Positions 1-8,610 of a stretch of 13,561 nucleotides of DNA are shown here, in pieces. Source of the DNA: Treponema sp. (lineage in GTDB: Bacteria; Spirochaetota; Spirochaetia; Treponematales; Treponemataceae); NCBI GenBank assembly GCA_017421145.1, contig JAFOTA010000253.1, forward strand, positions 1-13,561, read 5' to 3'. Below the pieces are notes generated by a model. The model was given only the letters and a program-made list of their open reading frames with translations, was not told where the DNA came from and made no database searches. The translations under genes were made by a program, and so were the position numbers. The stretch's first letter is position 1, and each line of letters opens with the position of its first letter.

Positions 1-3000
1 AGGTGCTGTTGCGTCCGAGATGAACTTCGTGACCTGTGCGCTTGAAACATGTCCTGCCTTGTCGGTTGCCTTGACAGTTATGTTTCCTGCTACAGGAGCA
101 TCAAGCTCGGCTTTCCATCCGTAGACTATGCCGCTGTCCGGCAAAGCAACCCATGAAGAGTCTGAGTCATAAGTTCCCGCGCCTAACGGGGATGCCGCAT
201 ATTTATATGTCACTCCGCTTGAAACAGCCGTTCCGTCCGCATAAAGCTGCACTCCGCTTATTCCGCCTTCATCCGAGATAGTACCGTAGAACGTTCTTTT
301 CGATGCATCCCCGCTCTTGTAATAGATGACGGAAGGAATTCCTTCCTTTGTTCCGCTTCCTTTCCTATAGTATTCCGACGTGATGACAGGAGCAGCATTG
401 TCAACGTTGACTTCAAATGTCTTAGGCTCTGACGGATTGCCGGCTTTATCGACCAGCCTGACCTGAATTGTGTTATGGCCTCCTTTTGCAGTGGTAAGTC
501 CGCTCACGCTCAAGTTGAACGTTGCATTTGCTCCCGTTCCTGTTGCCGCGCTGGAAATCCAGTCTGGGCTTGTGGTTCCGCTGGAATCCGTAAGCTTGTA
601 CTCAACTTTTGAAAGTCCGCTGCCCTGTTCGGTTGCAGTTCCCGAAATCCTTACGACGTCTGATGAAGTGTATCCTGAGGTAAGTCCTTCAACGACGGCA
701 TCATTGTTTATAACAGGCTTCGTGGTATCAATCATAATCTCAAAGGTGAATTCCTTGCTCTTGGCTCCTGCCATATCAGTTGCCTGAACCACTACCTTCC
801 ATTTGCCGTCAGTTTTCAGTTTTATATCTTCATATGATCTGTTTGTAGCGACGCTCGTCTCAACATAAAAGTTGTCATTAATTCTAGTGTCATCCCTGTA
901 GGTGAGAATGCTTATTCCGTTTTCCGCCACGCCGATGGAATCAGTTATACCGACGCGGACGGTTATAGGCTTTTGATCGTAGTATTCTGCAATGTCCGCT
1001 ACATTGGTTATAGGGTTTGGAGCACCGTCTCCTTCCTTAATCGACACCAAGCCCACTACCGGCGGTTCGAAATCCATGGTGATTCCGGTTACAGGATCTC
1101 CAAGAACGTTATTTTCGTTTTTGTCAACGGCCTCTATACGTATGGTTTGGTCAGTACGTTCAACGACAGGAAGCTTGTACCTCCAGCCTGTCTCAGCCGT
1201 AACCTGAGGAGTATCCGTCACTTCATACCTGCTGCCGTTATAGGAAACATATATCCTATAGACTCCGCTTCCGTCAACATCCTTGACTTTTCCCCTGAGT
1301 TCATAGAAATGAGAGACGTTTCCGGTGGCAGGATCGGTTTCAACTATGTGGCCGCTCGTATCGGAATTTATCTTTTTGGATCCTGAAGATTCAAGTTCAG
1401 GGTTCTCCAGGGTGACCACAGGAGCTTTTCCGTCGGCATAGACAAGATATGAGGTCTTGTTGCTGCTTGCCGCACCGTTGTTGGCCGTAACGGAAACCTT
1501 TATCGTGTAATTGGTCGCAGAAGTAGATGCAGGGCTTCCAAGCGGAATCTCAACGGAGTACTGCGTCTGGGATACAGGAGCTATACCATTTTTACCGATT
1601 TGATTTCCAAGCTGCCTTAAGACAGGAGTCCTTTCCGCAAGTTCGCTCACGGATTCATAGTGGCCTTCAAACCATTCGACATCATAGGTAATATTGTCAG
1701 GACCATTATAAGACGTTATCTTCTTTTCCTGATCGTATATGGTTACGGTAAGCTTTGAATCAGTGTTGCCTGAAGACAGGATGTTTGAAAGCTTCCTGTA
1801 TTTTCCGGCGTCTTCACATTCAAGCCAAGGGGCTTTTCCGCTTTCCATGATTTTGAAGCCGTAGTACGCGCCGTTTTCAGGTACCATAGCATTATCATAA
1901 GAGTCTTTTCCTTCAACGACCAAGTAGTATCTTTTGTTCTGAACGAACGGAGACTCATCGCTTCCCGGAAGGATAATCTGATACGTTCCCTGAGTAGTTG
2001 AAGCCAAGCCCCTTATGCTGTCACCGCTTTCCATGAATTTGTCGTAGCGGTTATCTTTGTCATAAAACCATTTGAGGAATGAAGGATCCTTTGTGAGACC
2101 TCCGTTTCCGTCCTCTTCGTATATACAGACTTTAAGATCAGAAGGCTTGAAGGTATATCCGTCACGTCCGGACTTTATTTCCAAGGTAATCTGTGCTTCG
2201 TTCGGAAGATCCTTCCATTTTGTATTTTCAGCGTCTATGGCATAACCGGAAACCTTGTATGTAGGAGAGTTGTCCGGATTGATTTTCATGATGAGGCGCT
2301 TGTGGTTCGTTTCACCGTCATATGACATGAATTTATATGTGTCGTTGTCGCCTATACCAAGGAGTGCGTTTCTGACGACCGCTTTTCCTGCATCTGACAA
2401 AGGAACAGAAACCGTGTTGTTTCCGTTGAGGATGTACATATAAGTTGCGGAATCAATTATGGTGCTTTCGTCAAGTCCAGCATTCGCCCTGGCAAGGCTT
2501 GTAAGACCGTCGCTGAGGAATGTCCTTTCGCTCTTGTTTCCGGCCTTGTCCTCAAGTTCAATCGCTATTGAAACGTTTGCATAGCCGACCGTTGATATCG
2601 GTTCAGTGAAGACGTTTTCTGTCCTTCCGAAGAGCCTCATATAGTTCTGCTGAAGGATCTTGGCATCAGGATCAAGGCTCTCATAAGCTTCTTCCGTGAC
2701 TGCATCATATTTTGCAAGGATCACGGACACAAGCGCCTTGTCAGGAACGTTGAATTCAGATTTTGCAAGGCTTATTTCATTACCGTCATTATCGTATGCC
2801 TTTACCCTCATCTTCGTTATGTCATGTCCGTCGGCTATGGTTCCGGTAATGGCAATCTCGCGTCCATAGCTCTTTCCTACCGAACCTTCGATTGAATTCG
2901 GGCTTGAAACAAGGAATATAGGAGGAGTGTTGTCTATGTCGAAAGCACGTGCAGCAGGGTTTGAAGAGTCGCGGCTTCCGTCGTTTGCCGTCGTTTCGAT

Positions 3001-3384
3001 GATGTACGTACCGTCGGGCAGATCCATCTGGCGGCCGTTGAACGTATATGAAAAATCACCGTTGTGCTCAAGGGTGATGCCCCATGTGCCTCCGTCTGAG
3101 TTCGGAGATATTTTTCCGAGGTCTTTGTAGGAGATGTTCGGATCGTCGTTGTGGCGCAATTCCTGTATGCGGATTTCCCTTACGCCGGTATCGTCTGTAC
3201 AAGTACCGGTTATGTCGAAAGTGGAGCTGACGGCCTGATTCACGGTCGGAGTCGATATATAAATCGCAGGCGGAGCTGCATCGACTGCCGCACCAAGTCC
3301 TATGATTTCACATCCTGCAGCACAAAGCAATGCTGCCGCAGCGGTCATAATACCCATTGCTCTAGTCAACGCGTTCTTTCTCAT
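1..3384 (-). CDS. Large Ig-like-repeat lipoprotein, N-terminal 1128 codons (3' end outside window)
   Basis: The frame is open from an ATG at 3384 to the window edge; 1128 codons are seen with no stop. GAGGAG at 3391-3396 lies six bases before the ATG and fixes the start. The N-terminus is a lipoprotein signal: basic n-region (MRKN, R8), Ala/Leu-rich core at 14-23, and AAGC with the lipidated Cys at 25. The rest is beta-rich Thr/Ser/Asp/Gly sequence in tandem units that open with a Pro-Pro or Ala-Pro hydrophobic strand (about residues 37, 151, 651, 773, 886, 995) and often close with a D-x-AG motif (near 279, 870, 979, 1108). This is the pattern of bacterial Ig-like surface domains. A cell-envelope role (adhesion, matrix or glycan contact) is inference; no enzyme motif is visible. 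It is separated from the upstream CHR genes by 287 bases and probably has its own promoter. I do not recognise a named orthologue. Confidence 0.85.
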   Translation of the reverse strand, partial: MRKNALTRAMGIMTAAAALLCAAGCEIIGLGAAVDAAPPAIYISTPTVNQAVSSTFDITGTCTDDTGVREIRIQELRHNDDPNISYKDLGKISPNSDGGTWGITLEHNGDFSYTFNGRQMDLPDGTYIIETTANDGSRDSSNPAARAFDIDNTPPIFLVSSPNSIEGSVGKSYGREIAITGTIADGHDITKMRVKAYDNDGNEISLAKSEFNVPDKALVSVILAKYDAVTEEAYESLDPDAKILQQNYMRLFGRTENVFTEPISTVGYANVSIAIELEDKAGNKSERTFLSDGLTSLARANAGLDESTIIDSATYMYILNGNNTVSVPLSDAGKAVVRNALLGIGDNDTYKFMSYDGETNHKRLIMKINPDNSPTYKVSGYAIDAENTKWKDLPNEAQITLEIKSGRDGYTFKPSDLKVCIYEEDGNGGLTKDPSFLKWFYDKDNRYDKFMESGDSIRGLASTTQGTYQIILPGSDESPFVQNKRYYLVVEGKDSYDNAMVPENGAYYGFKIMESGKAPWLECEDAGKYRKLSNILSSGNTDSKLTVTIYDQEKKITSYNGPDNITYDVEWFEGHYESVSELAERTPVLRQLGNQIGKNGIAPVSQTQYSVEIPLGSPASTSATNYTIKVSVTANNGAASSNKTSYLVYADGKAPVVTLENPELESSGSKKINSDTSGHIVETDPATGNVSHFYELRGKVKDVDGSGVYRIYVSYNGSRYEVTDTPQVTAETGWRYKLPVVERTDQTIRIEAVDKNENNVLGDPVTGITMDFEPPVVGLVSIKEGDGAPNPITNVADIAEYYDQKPITVRVGITDSIGVAENGISILTYRDDTRINDNFYVETSVATNRSYEDIKLKTDGKWKVVVQATDMAGAKSKEFTFEIMIDTTKPVINNDAVVEGLTSGYTSSDVVRISGTATEQGSGLSKVEYKLTDSSGTTSPDWISSAATGTGANATFNLSVSGLTTAKGGHNTIQVRLVDKAGNPSEPKTFEVNVDNAAPVITSEYYRKGSGTKEGIPSVIYYKSGDASKRTFYGTISDEGGISGVQLYADGTAVSSGVTYKYAASPLGAGTYDSDSSWVALPDSGIVYGWKAELDAPVAGNITVKATDKAGHVSSAQVTKFISDATAP

Positions 3385-3401
3385 AGTCTGCTCCTCAGAG
3401 A

Positions 3402-3415
3402 GCCCTATGCAGGGC
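3402..3415 (-). other. Small hairpin just upstream of the lipoprotein ribosome-binding site
   Basis: GCCCT at 3402-3406 and AGGGC at 3411-3415 form a five-base-pair stem with a four-base loop. In the mRNA it ends five bases before the GAGGAG ribosome-binding site. It could affect translation initiation or mRNA stability. The stem is short and may be chance. Confidence 0.3.
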
Positions 3416-3584
3416 ACAAGCTCCCCTAAATCAAATAGAATCGGTCATCTTCAAATACAAAGACTTCCACATAATTTACATTTGGATTTACTTTTTTAAT
3501 GAAACAAACTTTTCCCGGCATAGATTACATTACAAGGAACAATAACGCTGCCGAGCCACTTTTAAAAATATAACTTCTAGCTTA

Positions 3585-3613
3585 AGGATACTCTTCTTTC
3601 AGAGGAAAATCAA
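3585..3613 (-). promoter_or_regulatory. Candidate sigma-70 promoter for the lipoprotein gene
   Basis: On the minus strand TTGATT (3613-3608) is followed after 17 bases by TATCCT (3590-3585). Each hexamer matches four of six consensus bases. Transcription would start near 3578 and leave a leader of about 195 bases before the ATG at 3384. The 3385-3671 gap is AT-rich and holds no gene that I can support. Other AT-rich -10-like strings occur there, so this is only the best-spaced candidate. Confidence 0.3.
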
Positions 3614-3671
3614 CAAAAATTTTCTAAATTTTCCCAAAAATCTCCAAAAACTACATATTTATCGGCAGATT

Positions 3672-4253
3672 TTATAAAAAAAGTATCCCAAAAACAGCTC
3701 CGGCAATGACAATTAATACCGGATGCATCTTTTTGAAGACGAAAAGAAGCGCTGTGGAAGCGGCGTAGAATGCAATCTGCTTCCATTGAAAGAGGGAAAG
3801 GAAAGTACCGGTCGTCCTGTATGCCTCAACGTTCAAAAGAGCGACCGAAAACACATTGACCGCGGCCACAAGAACCAAACCGGCAGTTGCAGGCCTAAGA
3901 CCGGTGAACGCAGCCTGTACGAGAGGCTTTTTCTGGAAATTCATGAAAAAGCGTGAGATGAGGATTATCACTATCAAAGAAGGAAGAATTTCGCCTACCG
4001 TGGTGACTATGCCGCCAATAGGACCGTAAAGCTCCACGCCGCAGAAAGTCGCAAGGTTTATGCCTATAGGTCCCGGAGTGCTTTCGGATATAGCGAGCAT
4101 TGAATAGAATTTTTCCGCAGATATCACCGCATATTTTTCAACCAGAACCTGCTGCATGAAAGTGGCCGCAACAAGACCGCCGCCTATTGCAAAAAGCCCC
4201 ACATAAAAGAAGATTCCGAAAAGCTGAATAAGCCCAAGAAAACCGGTCATCAT
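3672..4253 (-). CDS. Chromate transporter (CHR) family protein, second half of a split pair
   Basis: A 193-residue membrane protein of the short-chain CHR family, about half the length of the fused ChrA found in proteobacteria. Visible family features are the Gly-rich AIGGG at residues 22-26 after the first hydrophobic helix, the STPGPIG segment that follows a helix, and about five further hydrophobic stretches. Short-chain CHR proteins usually occur as adjacent pairs that act together in the inner membrane. Chromate export is the assay-based family label; the natural anion here is not known. Its ATG at 4253 overlaps the stop of the upstream CHR gene in an ATGA junction, which suggests translational coupling. 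A ribosome-binding site (AAGGAGG) sits about ten bases upstream, inside the partner's end. A second ATG follows at once, so the start is uncertain by one codon. No terminator is evident after the stop. Confidence 0.88.
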   Translation of the reverse strand: MMTGFLGLIQLFGIFFYVGLFAIGGGLVAATFMQQVLVEKYAVISAEKFYSMLAISESTPGPIGINLATFCGVELYGPIGGIVTTVGEILPSLIVIILISRFFMNFQKKPLVQAAFTGLRPATAGLVLVAAVNVFSVALLNVEAYRTTGTFLSLFQWKQIAFYAASTALLFVFKKMHPVLIVIAGAVFGILFL

Positions 4254-4855
4254 TTTTTTCCGTCCTCCTTGGAATCTTCCTGCTCCTTGGAGACTTCCTT
4301 CATCTCCACTTTTTTAAGCCCGCCGGAAATCCACGTGATGAAAACACCGAGCGCCGCAGATACGACGATAACAGCCACCGACGGAACCTTAAGGAAATAT
4401 ATCGCCGAAAAGGAAAGCACGTAGAAGATTATTCCCCACCATTTTTTTATGGATTTTTTTGCGAAATTGACCACCGCGTATGTCAGAAGTGCCGCGACAC
4501 CCACGTTTATCCCCCTAAGGGCTTTCCGTACGATTTCTATGTCCTGAAAATTTGAGACGAACATCGCGATTATGGTTATGATTATGATCGAAGGTGTCAC
4601 CACGCCCAGGGTTGCACAGATTCCGCCCCTTATTTTTCCGAGCTTATAGCCTACGAAAGTGGAGACGTTCACCGCAATGACACCAGGCGTAACCTGAGAG
4701 ACGGCATAATAATCAAGCAGGTCGTCATAGGTCACCCAATGCTTTTTATCGACCAGTTCACGCTCAAGGATCGGGAGCATGGCATATCCTCCGCCGAACG
4801 TCACGGACCCGACCTTGAAAAACGTGATGTACAAATCGAAAAGTATCCTGAGCAT
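4250..4855 (-). CDS. Chromate transporter (CHR) family protein, first half of a split pair
   Basis: A 201-residue integral membrane protein and the better conserved partner of the CHR pair. The CHR signature is clear: FGGGYAMLP at residues 20-28, then a Glu-rich segment and an S-x-VTPG motif before the next helix. It has roughly five to six hydrophobic segments and ends in a charged Lys/Glu/Asp tail (about 178-201) that is likely cytoplasmic. It lies 26 bases after malQ, in the same direction, and overlaps the second CHR gene by four bases. The family is linked with chromate efflux and sulfate-like oxyanion transport; the substrate cannot be read from the sequence. The ribosome-binding site is weak (GGAAAA about eight bases before the ATG), which fits read-through from malQ. 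Confidence 0.88.
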   Translation of the reverse strand: MLRILFDLYITFFKVGSVTFGGGYAMLPILERELVDKKHWVTYDDLLDYYAVSQVTPGVIAVNVSTFVGYKLGKIRGGICATLGVVTPSIIIITIIAMFVSNFQDIEIVRKALRGINVGVAALLTYAVVNFAKKSIKKWWGIIFYVLSFSAIYFLKVPSVAVIVVSAALGVFITWISGGLKKVEMKEVSKEQEDSKEDGKK

Positions 4856-4881
4856 AAGATTTTCCAGAATTACCGCTGATT

Positions 4882-6453
4882 TCAGTCAGCCTCGTTTCTT
4901 CTGTACATCTTTGAATACCATGCAAGCTCCGAACCCGTTGAAAAATCAAGCATGCCGTCATCCATGCGCCATGTCCAGTTGCATCCGGTCGTTGAAGGTG
5001 TGTTCATGCGACCTTCCGAACCAATGCTGCATACGTCCTGCATCGGGATAATGCATATATCGGCAACGGATGAAAATGCCGAGCGTATCATGGCATGGGC
5101 TACGGTCATGTTGTCAACGTTTTCGTAGAGGTTGAAGTATGCGCACATGTTTTTCTTGAGTCCGTCACCGCCTTTTTCGAGCAGTCCCAGCGTCGTGTCG
5201 TTGTCGTGGGTTCCGGTGTAGATCACGCAGTTCGTATTCTCGATGTTGTGCGGAAGATATGCGTTCTTAGAGCTTTCCATGCTCCATGGATTTCCGTCAA
5301 AAGCAAACTGGAGTATTTTCATGCCGGGGAATCCAGCCGTGTCACGGAGCTTTTCAACGCTGTCCGTAAGCACTCCAAGATCCTCTGCAATTATAGGAAG
5401 ATTTCCGAGCTTTTCCTTGATTGCCTTGAACAAGGAGATTCCGGGTCCCTTTTTCCATTTTCCGCCGATCGCATTCTCTGCCCCGAAAGGAATCTGCCAG
5501 TATTCGTCGAATCCCCTGAAATGGTCGATCCTTACGATATCCACAAGGCGGAGCATGTTGCTGATCCTGTCAATCCACCATGCATAGCCGTCTTTTTTCA
5601 TTGCAGCCCATTCATAAAGCGGATTTCCCCAAAGCTGTCCGGTCGCGCTGAAATAATCCGGTGGAACGCCCGCACATGACTTCTGCTTGAGTGAAGTTGT
5701 GTTGAACTGGAACAGTCCCTGGTTTGACCAGAGATCGGCAGAATCAGCGGCAACGAAAATCGGGATGTCGCCTATTATGCTGATTCCGGCATTGTTGGCA
5801 TACGCCTTGACAGACTGCCACTGAACGTCGAAGAAAAACTGGATGACCTTTATCTGCTCAATGTCTTCCTGATTTTCGGAAACCCATTTTTCAACGGCAT
5901 CCTGCTTATATGAGGCAAGGTCTTTCGGCCACCAGCGGTTCCACATAGTAGCCGCACCCTCGATTTTTTCATCCTTTGCCTTTGCGTCGTAGAATTTCTT
6001 TATGCTCGTGAAAGCTGAAAAAGCGTCAAGCCACTTGGCCTGATTTTTTTTGAATTCCTCAAAACGAGCCTTGTCCTCAGGCTTTGCATTTGAAAGGAAA
6101 TATGAGGCGCATTTATAAAGGACGGGTGTTTTCCACCAGACGACCGATCCGAAATCAACGGGACCGGAGCTTTTTATGTAATCCGGCGGAACCACATCCG
6201 ACGGCTCTGCCCATCCGCGCGACACAAGATCATCGAAATCGATCAGGAGCGGATTTCCTGCGAAAGTTGAAAAAGAAGCATACGGACTGTCTCCGTAACC
6301 GGTTGGTCCAAGAGGCAGAATCTGCCATAAAGTCTGCCCGGCATTTTTCAGCCAGTCAACGAATCTGTACGCATTCCTGCCCAAAGTACCGATACCGCCG
6401 GCACCCGGAAGCGATGTGACATGAAGCAGAACGCCGCTTTTTCTCTTTCCCAT
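4882..6453 (-). CDS. malQ: 4-alpha-glucanotransferase (amylomaltase, GH77)
   Basis: A full-length 523-residue GH77 enzyme that cleaves an alpha-1,4 glucan and transfers the segment to another glucan or glucose. It acts in the cytoplasm in maltodextrin, starch or glycogen metabolism. Family landmarks appear in order: SGVLLHVTSLPG near the N-terminus, LPLGPTGYGDSPY (47-59), a GDIPIFVA stretch (228-235), RIDHFRGF with the nucleophile Asp310, IAEDLG with the acid/base Glu357, and THDNDT with Asp417. All three catalytic acids are therefore present. The C-terminal R-N-P-W region expected of the family also appears (GRMNTPSTTGCNW). AAGGAG at 6463-6468 precedes the ATG by nine bases. It follows hslU after 58 bases with no visible terminator and is followed by the CHR pair after 26 bases. 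No other sugar-metabolism gene is in the window, so its place in this block is by position rather than pathway. Confidence 0.97.
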   Translation of the reverse strand: MGKRKSGVLLHVTSLPGAGGIGTLGRNAYRFVDWLKNAGQTLWQILPLGPTGYGDSPYASFSTFAGNPLLIDFDDLVSRGWAEPSDVVPPDYIKSSGPVDFGSVVWWKTPVLYKCASYFLSNAKPEDKARFEEFKKNQAKWLDAFSAFTSIKKFYDAKAKDEKIEGAATMWNRWWPKDLASYKQDAVEKWVSENQEDIEQIKVIQFFFDVQWQSVKAYANNAGISIIGDIPIFVAADSADLWSNQGLFQFNTTSLKQKSCAGVPPDYFSATGQLWGNPLYEWAAMKKDGYAWWIDRISNMLRLVDIVRIDHFRGFDEYWQIPFGAENAIGGKWKKGPGISLFKAIKEKLGNLPIIAEDLGVLTDSVEKLRDTAGFPGMKILQFAFDGNPWSMESSKNAYLPHNIENTNCVIYTGTHDNDTTLGLLEKGGDGLKKNMCAYFNLYENVDNMTVAHAMIRSAFSSVADICIIPMQDVCSIGSEGRMNTPSTTGCNWTWRMDDGMLDFSTGSELAWYSKMYRRNEAD

Positions 6454-6511
6454 AATAATACACTCCTTTTTTCTCTCATCCAGTGTTTTTCTAGGATAGC
6501 ACCATTCTTTT

Positions 6512-8059
6512 TTAAAGTATATACCTCTGGAGATTCTGATCCTGAACTACACCCTTCATGCGCTCGTCAACGAAAGCCTTGTCTATGACGACAGACTCCC
6601 CTGCATGCTGGTCGGCTGAAAAGCTCAGTTCCTCAAGAACAGTTTCCATTATCGTATGCAGGCGGCGCGCACCTATGTTTTCCGTACGTGAGTTAACGTC
6701 TTCCGCAATGTATGCCATCTGCTCGATAGCTTCTTCTGAGAACGAGAGGTTCACTCCTTCGGTTCCCAGCAGAGCCTCGTACTGCTTTATGAGCGCATTC
6801 TTCGGTTCAGTGAGTATCCTCTTGAAATCTTCCTTTGTAAGTGCCTCAAGCTCCACGCGCAACGGGAAACGTCCCTGAAGCTCCGGAATGAGGTCGCTCG
6901 GTGCTGAAAGTGAAAATGCTCCCGCACCTATGAAAAGTATATGGGTTGTATTGACAACGCCCCACTTTGTGTTTACGTTGCTTCCTTCAACGATCGGGAG
7001 TATGTCTCGCTGGACACCCTCACGGCTTACCGCCTGCCTGTCACCCTCACCGCCTTTGGTAGCGATCTTGTCGATTTCATCTATGAAAATGATTCCGCTC
7101 TGCTCAACGCGTTTTTTGGCTTCTTCGGCAACCTTGTCCATGTCGGTTATGCGGTCAAGCACGTCCTCCATGATGATCTGACGGGCTTCACGGACAGTAA
7201 CGCTCTTTTTGTGCACGCGCCCTCCGTTGAACATTTCCTGGAGGCTTGAAATTCCTTCCTCAAAATCAGCAGGATTTCCGCCGCTGAACATTTCCATGCC
7301 CACCCTCGGCTGATGGCGCACGGTAACGTCAACCTCGCGGTCCTCAAGCTTTCCTTCGCGGAGCATCTGCCGGAATTTTTCCCTTGTAGCCGCCATGTCA
7401 CCGTTTTTGTCCGGTTCGGAATCCTTTTTTTCTTCCTGCACTTCTTCCTGTTCAGCCATGCCGCTTCCGTCATTCACAGGCACTCCGATCCTTATGACGC
7501 TTCCATGCACCGGTGAAGAGCTGTCTCCGAATATGTTTCCGAGAACGTTCACTCCAGGACCGCCGTCTGACTTACGCTTTTTCTTTGAGTTCTTTCCGCT
7601 GCTTCCCGGCAAAAGAAGGTCAAGAAGCTCGTCCTCGACCATTGGTTCTGCCTTTGCACGGAGAGTTTCCTGGGTTTCGGCCTTGACCATGTTGTATCCG
7701 ACCGCCATGAGATCCCTGACCATGCTTTCGACGTCGCGGCCTACATAACCCACTTCAGTGTATTTGGTAGCCTCAACTTTCAAAAATGGAGCGCCGCACA
7801 GTTTTGCAAGCCTGCGTGCTATTTCCGTCTTTCCGACTCCGGTAGGTCCTATCATAAGTATGTTTTTCGGGGCAACTTCATCCCTTATGTCTTCGGGAAG
7901 CTTTATCCTGCGCTGGCGGTTCCTCAATGCGACCGCAACGAAACGCTTTGCCTTGTTCTGTCCGATTATGTAATTGTCCAGCCTGGAAACAATCTCGCTA
8001 GGTGTCAATCCTTCGGGGATTCCAGACGCGGCTTTCTTTTCGCCGTTAATTTCTTCCAT
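6512..8059 (-). CDS. hslU: HslU (ClpY), ATPase subunit of the HslUV protease
   Basis: The AAA+ unfoldase that feeds proteins into the HslV chamber. Residues 71-78 are the Walker A (GPTGVGKT), 104-107 the substrate-gripping pore loop (GYVG), and 323-330 the Walker B (IIFIDEID). GRFPLRVEL follows at about 396-404, and the sensor-2 helix GARRLHTIME at 463-472. The C-terminus LQRYIL is the tail that docks into and activates HslV. At 515 residues it is about 70 longer than E. coli HslU. The extra length lies in the I domain, mainly at 147-222, a Lys/Ser/Gly then Glu/Asp-rich low-complexity segment. It follows hslV by three bases, and its ribosome-binding site (GAGGAG) lies in the last codons of hslV, so the two are translationally linked. 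In Bacillus the corresponding pair is clpQ-clpY. Confidence 0.98.
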   Translation of the reverse strand: MEEINGEKKAASGIPEGLTPSEIVSRLDNYIIGQNKAKRFVAVALRNRQRRIKLPEDIRDEVAPKNILMIGPTGVGKTEIARRLAKLCGAPFLKVEATKYTEVGYVGRDVESMVRDLMAVGYNMVKAETQETLRAKAEPMVEDELLDLLLPGSSGKNSKKKRKSDGGPGVNVLGNIFGDSSSPVHGSVIRIGVPVNDGSGMAEQEEVQEEKKDSEPDKNGDMAATREKFRQMLREGKLEDREVDVTVRHQPRVGMEMFSGGNPADFEEGISSLQEMFNGGRVHKKSVTVREARQIIMEDVLDRITDMDKVAEEAKKRVEQSGIIFIDEIDKIATKGGEGDRQAVSREGVQRDILPIVEGSNVNTKWGVVNTTHILFIGAGAFSLSAPSDLIPELQGRFPLRVELEALTKEDFKRILTEPKNALIKQYEALLGTEGVNLSFSEEAIEQMAYIAEDVNSRTENIGARRLHTIMETVLEELSFSADQHAGESVVIDKAFVDERMKGVVQDQNLQRYIL

Positions 8060-8062
8060 AAA

Positions 8063-8605
8063 CTAAATCTCCTCAACAGTCACGTGGTCGTTGGTGTAAA
8101 TGCAAATCTGCCCTGCAATGGCAAGTGATTTCTCGGCAATTTCCTTTGCGGAATAGGAACTTGATTCCATATATGCAAGTGCGGCTGAATATGCATAGTT
8201 TCCGCCGGAACCGATTGCAATCACGTCGTTCTCAGGCTCAATTACGTTTCCGTCACCCGAAATCAGCAGGATATTGTTCTTGTCGGCGACCAGAAGCATG
8301 GCATCAAGCTTGCTCATCGATCTTTCGGTTCTCCAGAGCTTGGCCAGTTCCACCGCAGAACGCAGCAGATCCCCGTTATAGCTTTTGAGCTTTTCCTCAA
8401 ATTTGTCGAACAGGGTGAAAGCGTCGGCAACAGATCCGGCGAATCCGGTTATAACCTTTCCGTCATAGATCCTGCGGACTTTTTTTGCGTTTCCCTTGAC
8501 GACTGTATTTCCGGCCGTAACCTGACCGTCACCCGCCATTGCTACATGACCGTCTTTTTTTACGGCAATGACAGTAGTGCTTCTTATTTTATTTTCTTCA
8601 GACAT
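8063..8605 (-). CDS. hslV: HslV (ClpQ), peptidase subunit of the HslUV protease
   Basis: A threonine peptidase of the proteasome beta-subunit fold that forms the double-ring chamber of HslUV. With the ATG at 8605 it has 180 residues. The catalytic N-terminal Thr is Thr10 in [10 protein letters not shown], aligned with the TTIV start of mature E. coli HslV, so a nine-residue propeptide must be removed. Also seen are AGDGQVT, KKVRRI with the family lysine, TGFAGS, and [10 protein letters not shown] near the C-terminus. A GTG six bases upstream is in frame and would add two residues. I prefer the ATG because AGAGG (8611-8615) is correctly spaced for it but overlaps the GTG. The gene sits 57 bases after xerC and three bases before hslU. 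Confidence 0.96.
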   Translation of the reverse strand: MSEENKIRSTTVIAVKKDGHVAMAGDGQVTAGNTVVKGNAKKVRRIYDGKVITGFAGSVADAFTLFDKFEEKLKSYNGDLLRSAVELAKLWRTERSMSKLDAMLLVADKNNILLISGDGNVIEPENDVIAIGSGGNYAYSAALAYMESSSYSAKEIAEKSLAIAGQICIYTNDHVTVEEI

Positions 8606-8610
8606 AAACA

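Noticed and set aside
973..1386. A 137-codon plus-strand open frame.
   Set aside because: It is antisense to the lipoprotein frame, which has clear domain structure and a signal peptide; the plus-strand product has no recognisable pattern and no good ribosome-binding site.
3616..3632. A perfect seven-base palindrome (AAAATTT/AAATTTT) after the CHR genes.
   Set aside because: It consists only of A/T pairs, without the GC-rich stem of an intrinsic terminator; expected by chance in AT-rich DNA.
5095..5679. A 194-codon plus-strand open frame.
   Set aside because: It lies fully antisense to malQ, across the conserved catalytic motifs, and is explained as a shadow of codon bias.
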